This document shows positions 1 through 11,025 of a DNA stretch of 64,000 bases, one piece after another (the stretch's first letter is position 1; each line of letters starts with the position of its first letter). The notes beneath the pieces were generated by a model. It was not told the origin of the DNA, did no database searches, and saw only the letters and a program-made list of their open reading frames with translations. Source of the DNA: Elmis aenea (taxonomy: Eukaryota > Arthropoda > Insecta > Coleoptera > Elmidae); contig OX393581.1 of NCBI GenBank assembly GCA_947652605.1, positions 24,608,788-24,672,787 on the forward strand. The letters run 5' to 3'. A program made the translations under genes and the position numbers.

Positions 1-303
1 CCAATTTGTCGGGACAACCGGCCGACCATTCCGATAAATTGTTTAATGTGTAGTGTTTCACCCGACCAACACGACAGTTGGAACGGTCGGGTGACCAGCC
101 ATCCAACAAGCCAACGTCCCCACTACATTCCTTTAGATAAGGACTATTAAACCGAAAATTTAACATCAAAATGAATAAAAAGCCACAGCTTTTTCACTTA
201 AGCTGTGAAAAAGCTATGACATTTACGCTGTTGGTTGTACTGATCGGGAGGTGTGTAGACAACGCCCAACTCGGAGTTCCCGACTGTCGGCCCCGACAAA
301 TTG
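1..303. repeat. Inverted-repeat element fragment (MITE or transposon end)
   Basis: Positions 1-26 (CCAATTTGTCGGGACAACCG...) are the reverse complement, with few mismatches, of 283-303 (GTCGGCCCCGACAAATTGCC). The same words recur in direct orientation (AAATTGTTTAATGTGTAG near 37 and AAATTGCCTAATGTGTAG near 298). No coding remnant lies inside. The left end sits at the window edge, so the target duplication cannot be seen and the element may extend leftwards. Superfamily unknown. Confidence 0.5.
187..215. repeat. 11-bp stem palindrome
   Basis: AGCTTTTTCAC (187-197) and GTGAAAAAGCT (205-215) are perfect inverse complements around a 7-nt loop. It lies near the middle of the inverted-repeat fragment at 1-303. 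Function unknown. Confidence 0.6.
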
Positions 304-494
304 CCTAATGTGTAGAGGCTTTTAAACACGCATAAGTACATTTTTTAAATGTAAACCCTCTTTATTTTTACAATTTCTTTTTTAAAAACTACTTCTATTA
401 AATATCCATTATATCTAAAATTATTATTTCTCGAATTATTACAGTTTACGGGCACAAACATAAAATGTAATAGAACGAAACTAGTAGTAATTGT

Positions 495-1993
495 CAGGGC
501 CGGTCTTCTATATAGCTGGGCCCGGGTGCAAAAACTTTTTTGGGGCCCCCTATAAAAATTTCATTTGCAAAATTTTACATTAAATTAATTTAATTTAAAT
601 AATGAAATATATGCGTTAATCATAAAATTGTAATAAATTAAGATTTAAAATAAACTCACAGTTATTTCTAAATCCAATATTTTGGGTTGGTATTTAATGC
701 AGTACATAATAAGTTCATAAACAAAAATAACACAACAAATACACAATAATTGAAATATTTTTTCATTCTATACGACTTTTATCAGTTTTAGAGTTGGTCA
801 TTGAAAAGCCCATTTTTAATTTTCAAAGTTTGTCGTTTCAACTTCTGTATTTTCGATGGATAATATTGCTAAGGAATTAAGTCTCTTTTGAGAAATTGTA
901 TATCTGATGTTCGTTTTAAATAATTTTAATTTACTAGACGAGTGCTATGAACTGGTGGCAGTGACCAGAAGTGTTAAATAAATGTTGAGTGCAATATAAA
1001 CGTTGGGGAAAATTTCATAATAAATATTTTTTTAGATAAATTTAAGCAGTTTTATGGTTTGATTTTGAATGGGGATTTTGATTCTATTTTATTTTACATT
1101 AAAAAACTTTGTAAATTCTTATTTACACCATTCAAAATTTTTCATAAAATTTATTAACATATTCTTTTAGTACTCCAGGCGAGCAAGTTGTTTTAACCAA
1201 AAAATGTAATATTTTATAATTTTCCAAAATTTTAGAAGTGTTTTTAATCGTTCATCTATATCAAAATACTAGGTTAAAAAAGAAGAATGCAAGAATGCAC
1301 AGTAAAAAAAAAGCCAAGTAAAATAATCTTTAGTACAAAAGTTACATTCACCGTGGAAAAAAAAATTATTTGCCACAGAAAAGATTTTTTCTCAATTTAA
1401 AAAAAAAATCTGCTGAGTTAAAGGTCCACAGTATGAATTATTTTAAAAATTATACTTGATAAAAACAGTTCTTTTGGTTTATTTAAAATTAAAAATAATG
1501 TAATTATAATAATGAATTATTATTAACAAAATAAAAAACAAACTCCGCAATCCCATCTAGATAGTCCTTGAAAATTTTTCTTACTTTTATTTAATAATTT
1601 TCAAATTCAATTTTTTTAAATGTTAAAGTACGTGTTGCTCTGATTTTATAAAAAAAAACGAAGCTGATGCTAATGTCATGGCTTTGAAGCTAACAATTTA
1701 TTATTATCTCCTTATGTATCTTGAAACAGTTTAAATTTCTTTATTTTTGCTTTCTATTTCCAAAACGACATTATGGCATGTACAATTTGTACTGTTTCTG
1801 TCTTTTTATCCACTGTTTTAAACAGTTATTACTTTTCGGTAGTTTTTTTATTTTTATTATGAAAGTTTTTACTTTATTAGAACCGATAAATATTTTCTTT
1901 TCGGTGGCACAAAATGTACAAAATCATTTTATACATGCCATTTTGGGGCCCGGGTGCATTGCACCCACTGCACCCCCTACTTGACCGGCCCTG
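495..1993. mobile_element. Non-autonomous hAT element, 1.5 kb
   Basis: The ends are CAGGGCCGGTC (495) and GACCGGCCCTG (1993), an 11-bp perfect terminal inverted repeat of hAT type. Both sides carry the perfect 8-bp target duplication GTAATTGT (487-494 and 1994-2001). Subterminal GC-rich words (GGGCCCGGGTGCA) occur near both ends. The interior is very AT-rich and holds only a decayed C-terminal transposase piece on the minus strand, so the element cannot supply its own transposase. Confidence 0.9.
770..965 (-). pseudogene. hAT transposase C-terminal remnant
   Basis: The minus-strand translation of about 842-915 reads NIRYTISQKRLNSLAILSIE. It matches the conserved end of hAT transposases of the ZMYM1-like class, where a block of the form 'R-x-T-M-x-Q-x-R-L-x-x-L-A-x-L-S-I-E' forms part of the dimerisation domain. 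A stop follows about 10 residues later and little else of the protein is readable. It lies inside the hAT element with ends at 495 and 1993 and shows that this element derives from a coding parent. No function is expected. Confidence 0.75.
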
Positions 1994-2009
1994 GTAATTG
2001 TTTTAAAAG

Positions 2010-2193
2010 CAGTAGTGGAGGTAGGGGAGGCCGTTAAGGGGACCGAACTTCTCCCATAGGATAGCAATGTCGATAAGCTCGAAGAACTGTAAATTTGCTG
2101 CTAAAAAAACGAGAGTAGTAGCCCTGAAAAAAAAAGCCCTCGACGCATTTTGTGTTTATTAACCTCCATGGAAGCATGCTGCCTACGCCACTG
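2010..2193. mobile_element. Small hAT-like MITE, 184 bp
   Basis: The ends are CAGTAGTGGAGGTAGG (2010) and the reverse complement of CAGTGGCGTAGGCAGC (2193), an imperfect terminal inverted repeat. The flanks TTTAAAAG (2002-2009) and GTTAAAAG (2194-2201) agree at 7 of 8 positions. It begins just after the right target duplication of the neighbouring hAT. No coding capacity. Confidence 0.6.
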
Positions 2194-2201
2194 GTTAAAA
2201 G

Positions 2202-3251
2202 CAACGAAATTTGGTGTCAAAAACTACTTTTGAGTTTGGGGGCGAATCCCTTTCGGTAGCTAAAACGAAAATGAAAGATATATCTTTAGGAACAACTTTT
2301 ATACTTTATTTATTAAACGTGTTTTCTTAATTTACATTACTAAAATAAGTGGTTGGGTTGTAAATACTCACTTAAATTTTATTTATTTATTTCTGTGTAA
2401 ATATTTTAAAGGTAGTGGCAGTAGTATGTATTATATTTTCTAATTTATATGTAAATTTCGATGTTTTGTGCCGATATTTGTAACTAGGTTTGTCGTTTTT
2501 ATCTCTCACTGTATTATTTCATAGTTGCAATAAATAAAACTAATGTATATAAGACGCGGATAAGACAACAGAAAAGATTAACTACGTAAAGAAAAACTCC
2601 AAAGCTGCCACATCACTTATCTCCACAAAACGTGCTTTTACTTGTACAAAATGTATTTGGCTTGTCCTTTACTAGGAACAAACGATAAGAATAACCATTT
2701 TTCTTTTACATTGCTCAATATAACTGCCTTTAAAAATGCTGCGAACTAACCCTCGACATTTTTTATTTACAAACGTGTTTTTCACATACATTAAGCCGCA
2801 TAGATAATATAGAACTATGTAATGAGTTTAATTTTGTAAGAACAATGCCCCTTTGTAGAAGATTAAAGTAGTAAAACATCGTCAGATTCTTTAAAATAAT
2901 CAAACTTTCTTTCTTTGGATGCAAAGTTAAGTGAAAATCCTCATTAAGCGAAAATATGCAAATTAGACGCCAAGAAACCATAACACTCGCTCTGTTTTCA
3001 CTAAATTCAATGCCCGTCATTTTCATTGTGTATTCCCTGGACAAAAAGCTTCGACAGCTGCTGAATCAAAGCGAAATTAAAATTGCGCTCTGTCAAACTG
3101 ATTTAGTTCGTTCTCAGTTCAGACTAAATTAATATTGGTTTCACTAATATAACGAATGACTTTTGAGATGTAAATGGATACCAAAATACAGACACAGATT
3201 GCCAAGAAAATTGTTTTATTTCTACTACTACGAAATAAAATAATTGCAATT
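2202..3251. other. Intergenic stretch without recognised feature
   Basis: AT-rich sequence with scattered stops in all frames. A 93-codon minus-strand frame at 2763-3044 has no motif I recognise and looks like chance. Confidence 0.5.
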
Positions 3252-3340
3252 CTTCAAGAAGTTTTTATTTATTTATTATTTAGTCACGAGTCCTTCTACT
3301 GTTAGGTGTAGGACTGAGTTGTGTTGTGCTGATTTTTTTC

Positions 3341-3784
3341 CAGAGCTGGGCAAAGCACCGACCCTAAGTGCTTAAAGCACCGAGCATTCAAGCACTTGTG
3401 TAAGTGCTTGATCTAATTAAGTAGTAAGTACTTTGGTTTTTAAAAATGCTGAAAAGCATCAAGCACTGACCAAAGTGCTTAAAAAAATTAAGCAGCAAGC
3501 ATTGAGCATTTTGGAAATGCTTAAGAGAAATTTAAAATTTAAACAGTCTTGTAGCATACATGTTAAGGATTAAATACTATGCAGTAAGCATATATAAATT
3601 TAAAAAATGCTTATTAAGCACTGTCTTTCTAGTGCTTAATAAGTAGCAAGTGTTCATGAAAGTGCTTGGTGCTCTAAGCATCGAGCATCTGTTTTAGAAA
3701 GTGCTCCAAGCATTGTGCTCGAAGCATTAAAAGTGCTTAAAAAATTATTGCAAGTAGTAAGCATTCAAGCATTGCCCAGCTCTG
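3341..3784. mobile_element. hAT MITE with AAGCAC/GTGCTT words
   Basis: The terminal inverted repeats CAGAGCTGGGCAA (3341) and TTGCCCAGCTCTG (3784) are perfect over 13 bp. The 8-bp duplication TTTTTTTC flanks both sides (3333-3340 and 3785-3792). The interior is built from many copies of AAGTGCTT/AAGCACT and AAGCAT words in both orientations. It sits in the 3' part of the older LINE at 3264-5512. No coding capacity. Confidence 0.9.
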
Positions 3785-3977
3785 TTTTTTTCCATGTTTT
3801 TCTGTCTTGTGCTAGCCTTTTTATGTCTTTCCATTTGATGTTTCTATCCGCTGCTGCTTTTTTAACTTCGTCGTGCCAGGTTTTTCTTGGTCTACCTCGT
3901 TTGTTTTTTCCCTGTGTTCTTGTTTCATATGCTCTTCTGGTTAACCTTTCTTCTTTCATCCTATAAATGTGACCCAA
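3785..3977 (-). pseudogene. LINE C-terminal tail (GRPRKTW motif)
   Basis: The minus-strand frame reads GHIYRMKEERLTRRAYE and then RGRPRKTWHDEVKKAA, the C-terminal block seen in RTE-like LINE proteins downstream of the RT. It continues the 4026-4799 frame in another phase. The hAT MITE at 3341-3784 cuts it just before its end, so the last residues of the raw frame are MITE-encoded. The remaining 3' UTR lies at 3264-3332. Confidence 0.75.
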
Positions 3978-4025
3978 CCATCCCAGCTGCCTTTCCTGTA
4001 TTTTTGTTTCAACTGATTTTATCTT

Positions 4026-4799
4026 TCATTGTTGTCTATATGTTTCGTTTCTGATTCTGTCTTTTTTTGTTTTTCCTTGGATTTTTCTTAGAAATCTCAT
4101 TTCAGCTGCATTCACTCGGCTACTATTTTTATTTGTTAGTGCCCACGTTTCACTTCCGTATAAAAGTGCCGGAGTTACTACCTTTTTGACCACTTCTACT
4201 TTTGTTGTTTTTGGGACTTCTCTATTTCCAAAAAATGTTGTTCTTAAACTGTTAAATATTCTTCCCACATTTCCTGTCCTTTCGCTTATTTCCTTGTCCA
4301 TTCCTCCATTATTCTCTATGATCACTCCTAAATATTTAAAGCTTGTATTAAGATAAATTTTCCATTTTTCTTTTTTTTCCTTGATGATGTTTTGTAGTTC
4401 TTTAGTCCACCATTCTGTTCTTTTTGTGTTTGTGTTCGCTATTTTTGATTTTCCGCAGCTTTCTATTGCAGCCTGTAACAGTGTTTCTTTGAAGTTTTTC
4501 CATTTATCTTCCAGTTCTTTTTCTTCTTTTTGTTCCTTGAATTTTCTGTTTATTATCTCTTGGTATTTGTTTCTTACTAATGGATCTTTTAGTTTATGAC
4601 TCTGTATTTTCTCGTTTACTACCTTTCTTCGTTTGTCCAGTTTTTCTTCTTTTTGGTTTTCTATTTCCATTTTTAATAAGTGATGGTCGCTACCGATTTC
4701 CGCTTGTCTTGTTACTTTTACATATTTTATCAGACCAAATTTTTGTTTACTTATTAGAAAGTAGTCAATTATTGATTTTTCATTTCTGTTATGTTCCAC
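4026..4799 (-). pseudogene. Endonuclease end fused to LINE C-terminal region
   Basis: A 257-codon frame. The first 50 residues finish the endonuclease (IIDYFLIS, then GSDHHLL, the catalytic Asp-His motif). A lysine-rich linker with EWWTKELQNIIKEKKEKWK follows. At about residue 155 the protein passes directly to FKYLGVIIENNG, a motif that lies after the RT active site in intact relatives. It ends with LLYGSETWAL and MRFLRKIQG. Against the intact relative at 31189-33153, roughly 430 residues holding the whole RT palm are absent, yet the frame is kept. A frameshift near 4026 separates it from the last domain. Confidence 0.8.
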
Positions 4800-4854
4800 T
4801 CTCGTATATTTGTGAATATTTTTATGTTTGAATTTCGTGTTCGTGATAACTAAA

Positions 4855-5508
4855 TCATTTTCTATGCATAAATTTATAATTCTCTCCGTTATTATTTCTA
4901 GCTTCCTCTCCTTCTTTTCCCATTATTCTCTCTATTCCAGCATTATTGTTTCCGACTCTCCCATTTAGATCTCCCATAATTATTATACTATTGTCTTCTT
5001 CGTCTATTACTTCCTGTAATGTTTTGAAAAAGTCATCTTTTATTTCTTTTCTTGCATCCTCGTTTTCGCCATATATTACTATTAATGACCATACTTCCTC
5101 ATTTATCAGTTTTATTTTCACTATCAGTATTCTTTCGTTTATGTATTTTTCCTCTACTATATCTGTCAGTCTGTTTGGTTCTATTATTAATCCTACCCCT
5201 TCTTTCGCTCTTTCGTTCTCTTCTACTCCCGACCAAATCAGCCAATATCCTCTGTGTATTTTTATCATACCTTTCCCTTTCTTTTTAGTTTCTGTTATTC
5301 CTAAAATCTCTACTTTATGTTTTATCATTTCTTCTACTACTTCTTCTTCTTTTCCTTTTATGCTTGTGGTATTCCAAGTTCCTATTCTTATTTTGTCTTT
5401 CCTATCTCTATTTTTGTCATTGTTAATATCTCGTGTTTTGATTGCTATCTGTTTTTCCTTATTCATGTCCGTTTTTGTGTTGGGTTCGTGCCATTTGTTC
5501 TGTAACAT
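4855..5508 (-). pseudogene. LINE endonuclease domain, N-terminal part
   Basis: A 217-codon frame with the hallmarks of an exonuclease-endonuclease-phosphatase (APE) domain. It carries IRIGTWNTTS near residue 40 (the Asn-containing first motif), GITETKKKGKG near residue 70 (the metal-binding Glu motif), and IIIMGDLNGRVG near residue 175 (the D-x-N motif). In active LINEs this domain nicks target DNA to prime reverse transcription. The frame is lost near 4860; the next frame carries on with the rest of the domain (ENDLVITNTKFKH) in another phase, so this is a frameshifted pseudogene. It starts 4 bases inside the LINE boundary, so there is no visible 5' UTR or ORF1. Confidence 0.85.
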
Positions 5509-5765
5509 GTAACTTCAAGAAGTTAACAAATAAAACTAAAAATTCAGTTGTACAATGCATGGAAGAAGTATCGCGTTACTTTTGTTTTTTTAAGTGCAGC
5601 AAATTTTTTTGGACATTGAACTATTGAAAAGTAGTATTACTTACCATGGGCAAGAATTCCTGAAAATTTTAATGAGCTAGCTATACTAATTTCAAAGATA
5701 TCGCTGTTAAAAAATCCTGAAAAAATGACAATATTGTTGTTTCAGCTCTTTTATCTTGTTAATAC

Positions 5766-6640
5766 GAGACTGTATCATTAGACAGAATGTTCATTTAACA
5801 GAAAGTTCAAAATACAGAATCACAAATGAGAGGACACGTTCGGTCATACTCGTTAGTCGTTCGGCTTCCTTCGCTTAGTTGAAATACGCCCAGATACTAA
5901 AATGAAACGGCTAATAATTTAAAGCAGGACGGGTTGTAGTGTTGACATCAAGTCAATCTAAAATTAAATAATGTATTTATTTTACATGTATGTTTGACAG
6001 CATTTGTTGAGGTTATGTTTAATGTAAATAATACTTTATAATTATAGTTATTGGAAATTATGAAAACTTTAAAATAATGCTGTTATTATAAAGAACAGAT
6101 AAAAGAATGTAACTTGGCGTCCAGAAATACTCGTCTAAAAATTAATTTAAACAACGTGAAGACCTAAAAAATGACAGTTGAAAATATACAGATCTGCATA
6201 AGAAACTGAAAATAGTTTAACAGTTAAAGTTAATTTATTTATGGTTAATACATATAATAATGGTAATTATTAAAAGGCACATTCCGTGCTTCTCCAGCAA
6301 TACATAAAATAATGGATTAAAATTGTTCATAAACACATAAAATCTTGCTTTGTTTTTCAGTGCCTATCGATATGTAGAATTTAAATACTGCCATAATATT
6401 TATTGAAAGTACCTATAATTATAAATAAACTATACTCAACTTATGAATGATCAACTTACACTTAACTTCAACATGAATTAATAGAAAACTAAATGTAATA
6501 TAGCATAGCTGACTACAAAGAAACATCTAGACGAACACTTGCTGATTTAAAAAATGTATTTATAGAATTTTATTTGTATCGTTTCAACAAGAATTGCACA
6601 AATTTAATTATTATAAGCAGATTTTTAAAATATATCATGG
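5766..6640 (+). repeat. Left inverted arm
   Basis: The reverse complement of 10142-11025. Landmarks are TGTTCATTTAACAG near 5788, the stretch around AAAGCAGGACGGGTTGTAG near 5922, and CGAACACTTGCTGATTTAA near 6533. No coding potential. Confidence 0.85.
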
Positions 6641-7710
6641 CGGTTATTAAATGTAATGTGTTTATAAATATCTTATAATTATGTAATATGCATGTCATGT
6701 AACACATACCTATATTTTCTCATCTGTAAATGCTTTTAATATGTCTAGTAAAGTTTTTGCTTATTTTTATATTGTCCATTTTTACAGATTGCATGTATGT
6801 GCATATGTATTTTTTTAAGTTTGATTGAAATTGATATTTTATTTGTTTTTGTAAATATTATGTTCTATGCATGACTGTTATTAAATGTGATGTGTTTGTA
6901 GGAGTTGGTTTTTGTCTGTTAATGTAAATATATTTGATTTGTTGTGATAAAAATGTATGTTCTTTGTTTTGATTTAGTAGAAATTAATATCTATTTTATT
7001 TGTTTTTGTAAATATTATGTTCTATGCATGACGGTTATTAAAGGTAATGTGTTTGTAGGTGTTGGTTTTTGTCTGTTAATGTAAATATATTTGATTTGTT
7101 GTGATAAAAATGTATGTTCTTTGTTTTGATTTAGTAGAAATTAATATCTATTTTATTTGTTTTTGTAAATATTATGTTCTATGCATGACTGTTATTAAAT
7201 GTGATGTGTTTGTAGGAGTTGGTTTTTGTCTGTTAATGTAAATATATTTGATTTGTTGTGATAAAAATGTATGTTCTTTGTTTTGATTTAGTAGAAATTA
7301 ATATCTATTTTATTTGTTTTTGTAAATATTATGTTCTATGCATGACTGTTATTAAATGTGATGTGTTTGTAGGAGTTGGTTTTTGTCTGTTAATGTAAAT
7401 ATATTTGATTTGTTGTGATAAAAATGTATGTTCTTTGTTTTGATTTAGTAGAAATTAATATCTATTTTATTTGTTTTTGTAAATATTATGTTCTATGCAT
7501 GACTGTTATTAAATGTGATGTGTTTGTAGGAGTTGGTTTTTGTCTGTTAATGTAAATATATTTGATTTGTTGTGATAAAAATGTATGTTCTTTGTTTTGA
7601 TTTAGTAGAAATTAATATCTATTTTATTTGTTTTTGTAAATATTATGTTCTATGCATGACGGTTATTAAAGGTAATGTGTTTGTAGGTGTTGGTTTTTGT
7701 CTGTTTATTA
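6636..7710 (+). repeat. 157-bp tandem array next to the left arm
   Basis: The landmark GTTCTATGCATGAC recurs at 6862, 7019, 7176, 7333, 7490 and 7647, exactly 157 bp apart. Units are nearly identical. A diverged, longer first unit at 6636-6861 joins the array to the inner edge of the left arm. Two unit types can be told apart (GACTGTTATTAAATGTGATG and GACGGTTATTAAAGGTAATG), in the order A-B-A-A-A-B, which suggests duplication of multi-unit blocks. The right arm has no such array. Confidence 0.95.
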
Positions 7711-7755
7711 AAAAATTACAGTGTAACTTGCTGATTCATATTTAATTAACCTATA

Positions 7756-8749
7756 TCCTATAGATTATAACCAATTTCACTGTTACCTATCATGTCTAAA
7801 CTTTTCGAGAAACTGCTTCTCAAGAGAATGCAACCCATCATTGAAAGAAAAAATTTGATCCCAAATCACCAATTTGGATTCAGACATAAACACTCCACAG
7901 TTGACCAAGTCCATAGGATAACTAATATTATTGAAAGAGCATTAGAAGAGGATCAAGCAGGAAGATGTCTACTCTAATCTCAAAGAAATTAAAGCCAGAG
8001 TGCCACAGGGTAGTGTCTTGGGTCCAGTCCTTTACCTACTGTTTACCTGTGATCTTCCAGTACCAGAAAACAACACAATAGCTACTTTTGCTGATGATAC
8101 TGCCATCCTAGCTGTCGGCAAAAGCAACGAAAAAACAGCAAACAAGCTGCAAACAGCCATCAATCAATTTCAAAGCTGGACAAAAAGGTGGAGGATAAAA
8201 CTTAACGAAACCAAGTCAGTCCATATTGATTTCACCAACAAACGAATACAACACGCTCCGGTAACCATAAATGGTCAGATAATACCATATGCCAACACAG
8301 CCAAATATCTCGGCTTAACACTTGACACTAAACTTCGGTGGAAAGTTCATGTCAGAAAAAAAAGAGAGGAGTTGGGTATTAGATATCGAAAAATGTACTG
8401 GCTCTTAGGAAGAAACTCCGCTCTGTCAGTACATAACAAGCAGATACTAAAACCAGTGTGGACATACAGTATACAGCTCTGGGGTTGTACCAAAAAAAGC
8501 AACATCAAAGTAATACAAACTTTTCAAAATAAAGTACTAAGGAACATCGTAGATGCATCCTGGTACATTAGAATCGATGATCTTCATAAGGACCTTGGAG
8601 TAGAGTTTGTAGACAGAGAAATTCAGAAGTTTTCGAGAAGCCACGAAGAAAGACTACTGCAGCACGTGAATATCGAGGCTATCAAGCTTCTCGATAACAC
8701 AAATATAGTCAGGAGACTCAAAAGGAAAAAACCCTTTGAGCTGGTATAA
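7756..8749 (+). pseudogene. Jockey-type LINE reverse transcriptase fragment
   Basis: A 5'-truncated LINE with two open pieces. At 7792-7977 it reads MSKLFEKLLLKRM and NHQFGFRHKHSTVDQVHRI, the RT region before motif A. At about 7980 some 70 residues including motif A are missing. The second piece (8000-8749, 249 codons) begins at PQGSVLGPVLYLLF (motif B), holds TFADDTAILA (the catalytic Asp pair, residues about 30-33), then WRIKLNETKS and YLGLTLD. It ends with RRLKRKKPFELV, the usual C-terminus of insect jockey-clade proteins. A 3' UTR with A-rich runs follows to about 9055. It lies inside the long-inverted-repeat element. It cannot make active RT because motif A is deleted. Confidence 0.85.
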
Positions 8750-9119
8750 TGTGACACTATTAGTGCCTTAAAAAAAGTGTTAATAAGTGTGTTTTTTTTT
8801 TTTTTAAAGCAGAGTCAGTGTTTGTTTTAGTGCACAAGATAAGAGTGCCAAATTCTAGAACAGATAAGAGACGCCAATGGGTGACTTACATCTTAACTTT
8901 TTTATAGTATATTAGGAATAGAACTAAGTTACTTAAAAGTCTAAGACTAGATCGTAACATTATTTAAACTTAAAAAAAAAAAAATTAATTAAGTATAAAG
9001 TAGGTATTTGAAGTTGTATTTCAGTTTGAATGTGTATTAATAAAATTAAAAAATTGTTTAAATCCTATATAAGTACTAAGCACTGCAAAGAAACGAAAAG
9101 TCAATTATGATTATGTAGT

Positions 9120-9963
9120 TACATCAAGAGAAAATATGAGGGATTAAAGACGCGAGAGTTAAAAGAGGCTACGACATCGACAGAGACCACTATTTTGTAG
9201 AAGCTAAATTCAGACTAGCCAAAAACATAGAAATTAGCCAAAACCCTATAAGTACTGAAACCAAGAGTAAACTTTGAAGTTTCAAATTAAGAAATAATGA
9301 ATTAAAGGAAATATATTCAAAGGAAGTTGATAAAATAAAAATGTAAATCATACATGAGAAAGGTTTAAACAAATTATCACAAATGTGAGAACTGAAATTT
9401 GTGGTGCAATAAAGAAAGAAGACAACAGAACAAAGACGAGCTGGTGGAGTGAAGATATTAAGAAAGAGTTAAAACATAAGAAAAAACTATGTAAATATAT
9501 ATAAAGAGTAAAACCCAGCACATATACGAGGTATATAAAGAACAAAGAAATAAAGTTAATAACCTGGCAGAAGAAGCTAAACAAAAATCTTGGAATTACT
9601 TTGGGCAGAAGCATAAAGAGAACAGTAAAGAAAATCAAAAACTTTTCTCTAAAGCACTTAAAAATATGAGGAATAGACCAGAAGCAAAAGTGAAATCTAT
9701 TAAGTGTTGAAACGAACCACTAATAACTAACGGAAAAGATATTATGGATAGGTGGGAAGAATACTTTTACAAATCACTCAAAAATGAAAGGCATGAGCTA
9801 AAGGAGAATATAAGAAATTAAGAAAATACAAACTTAAACCAAATACAAGAAATAAGTGAAATTATAACAAACAGAATTACAGGAAGCACTCGACTAATTG
9901 ATAATATGAAAGAACAAACTTCGACACCTACTGGTAAAAGAGGATAACGATGATGATCATTAC
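9120..9963 (+). pseudogene. RTE-like LINE fragment lacking RT
   Basis: Decayed plus-strand coding, read across several frames: RVKRGYDIDRDHYFVEAKF (end of an APE endonuclease, Asp-His motif), then TSWWSEDIKKELKHKKKL and LAEEAKQKSWNYFGQKH (the linker also seen in the LINE at 31189). RWEEYFYKSL follows, then GSTRLID near 9885, and a 3' end reading DTPTGKRG with a GATGATGAT-type tail. The stretch between RWEEYF and the 3' end, which should hold the RT palm and connection, is gone. It ends about 180 bp before the right inverted arm. Confidence 0.7.
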
Positions 9964-10141
9964 TATTGAGTATATATATTACTGTTATCAATTTCATTAA
10001 AAATTTAAAAAGTGGTTGCTGATCTCTTGCTGAACTGAGTAAAATGTGTAATTAAAAATTATTCCACTTCTACTATACTAATCATTAATATTTTAGTTCA
10101 ATCTATTATAAGCATTAGAAAAATGTTAGTTTTGATTTGCA

Positions 10142-11025
10142 GATATATTTTAAAAATCTGCTTATGATAATTAAATTTGTGCAATTCTTAGCATTTCTTG
10201 TTGGAACGATACAAATAAAATTCCAGAAATACATTTTTTAAATCGGCAAGTGTTCGTCTAGTATGTTTCTTTGTAGTCAGCTATATTACATTTAGTTTTC
10301 TATTAATTCATGTTGAAGTTAAGTGTAAGTTGATCATTCATAATTTCAGTATAGTTTATTTATAGGTACTTTCAATAAATATGGCCGTATTTAAATTCTA
10401 TATATCGATAAGCATTGAAAAACAAGCAAGATTTTATGTGTTTATGTACAATTTTAATCCATTTTTTCATGTATTGCTGGAGAAGCACGGAATGTGCCTT
10501 TTAATAATTAGTATTCCTATTATTAAATTCATTAACCTTAAAAATGTAACAATTCGTATTATTATATTTATTAACCATAAATAAATTAACTGTTAAACTA
10601 TTTTCAGTTTCTTATGCAGATCTATACATTTTCAACTTTGTCATTTTGTAGGTCTTCACGTTTTTTAAATTAATTTTTAGACGAGTATATTTGGACGCCT
10701 AGTAACATTTTTTTATTTGTTCTTTATAATAACAGCATTATTTTAAAGTTTTCATAATTTCCAATAACTATAATTATAAAGTATTATTTACATTAAACAT
10801 AACCTCAACAAATGCTGTCAAACATACATATAAATACATTATTTTATTTTAGATTGACTTAATGTCGACTACAACCCGTCCTGCTTTAAATGAATAGCCG
10901 TTTCATTTTAGCATCTGGGTGTATATTAACGGAGCGAAGGAAACCGAGCGACTACGAGTGTGACCGAACGTGTACTCTCATTTGTGATTCTGTATTTTGA
11001 ACATTCTGTTAAATGAACAGGTCCC
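10142..11025 (-). repeat. Right inverted arm
   Basis: The inverted partner of 5766-6640. It starts at the inner side with ATATATTTTAAAAATCTGC and ends with CTGTTAAATGAACAGG. Single-base changes and short indels separate the arms, so the inversion is not recent. The 67-codon frame at 10381-10584 inside it is not conserved in the other arm and is rejected as a gene. Confidence 0.85.

Larger units (their letters stand above)
3264..5512 (-). mobile_element. APE-type LINE (RTE-like), RT core deleted
   Basis: A LINE read on the minus strand, from an endonuclease start near 5508 to an A-rich 3' tail (AATAAATAAATAAA as read on the minus strand) near 3264. It is flanked by the perfect 12-bp target duplication CTTCAAGAAGTT (3252-3263 and 5513-5524). 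It encodes an apurinic-type endonuclease, then jumps directly from the linker to the region after the reverse-transcriptase palm; motifs A, B and FADD are missing. A 444-bp hAT MITE with its 8-bp duplication interrupts the 3' part. Without the MITE only about 1.8 kb remains. The C-terminal GRPRKTW-type motif and the family likeness to the LINE at 31159-33212 suggest an RTE-like clade; clade assignment is moderate. Confidence 0.85.
5766..11025. mobile_element. 5.3-kb long-inverted-repeat (foldback-like) element
   Basis: Two inverted arms of about 880 bp (5766-6640 and 10142-11025) match along their length with moderate divergence. The 8-bp flanks GTTAATAC (5758-5765 and 11026-11033) are identical and I take them as the target duplication; the word is near-palindromic, so this is likely rather than certain. 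The outermost bases read GAGACTGT on the left and, inverted, GGGACCTGT on the right; the left arm has about 16 extra bases near the tip. Between the arms lie a 157-bp tandem array, a jockey-type LINE fragment and an RTE-like LINE fragment. No transposase gene of its own was seen. Superfamily unknown (Merlin- or MULE-like by duplication length and G-rich tip). Confidence 0.75.

Noticed and set aside
4946..5512. 188-codon plus-strand frame
   Set aside because: It is the antisense shadow of the LINE endonuclease on the minus strand; it reads as serine- and phenylalanine-rich low complexity with no domain.
6636..7710. CRISPR array
   Set aside because: Units are 157-bp tandem copies without unique spacers, and the context is eukaryotic.
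9348..9638. 96-codon minus-strand frame rich in Leu and Phe (membrane-like)
   Set aside because: Antisense of the RTE-like LINE linker at 9390-9640; the lysine-rich sense strand explains the hydrophobic look.
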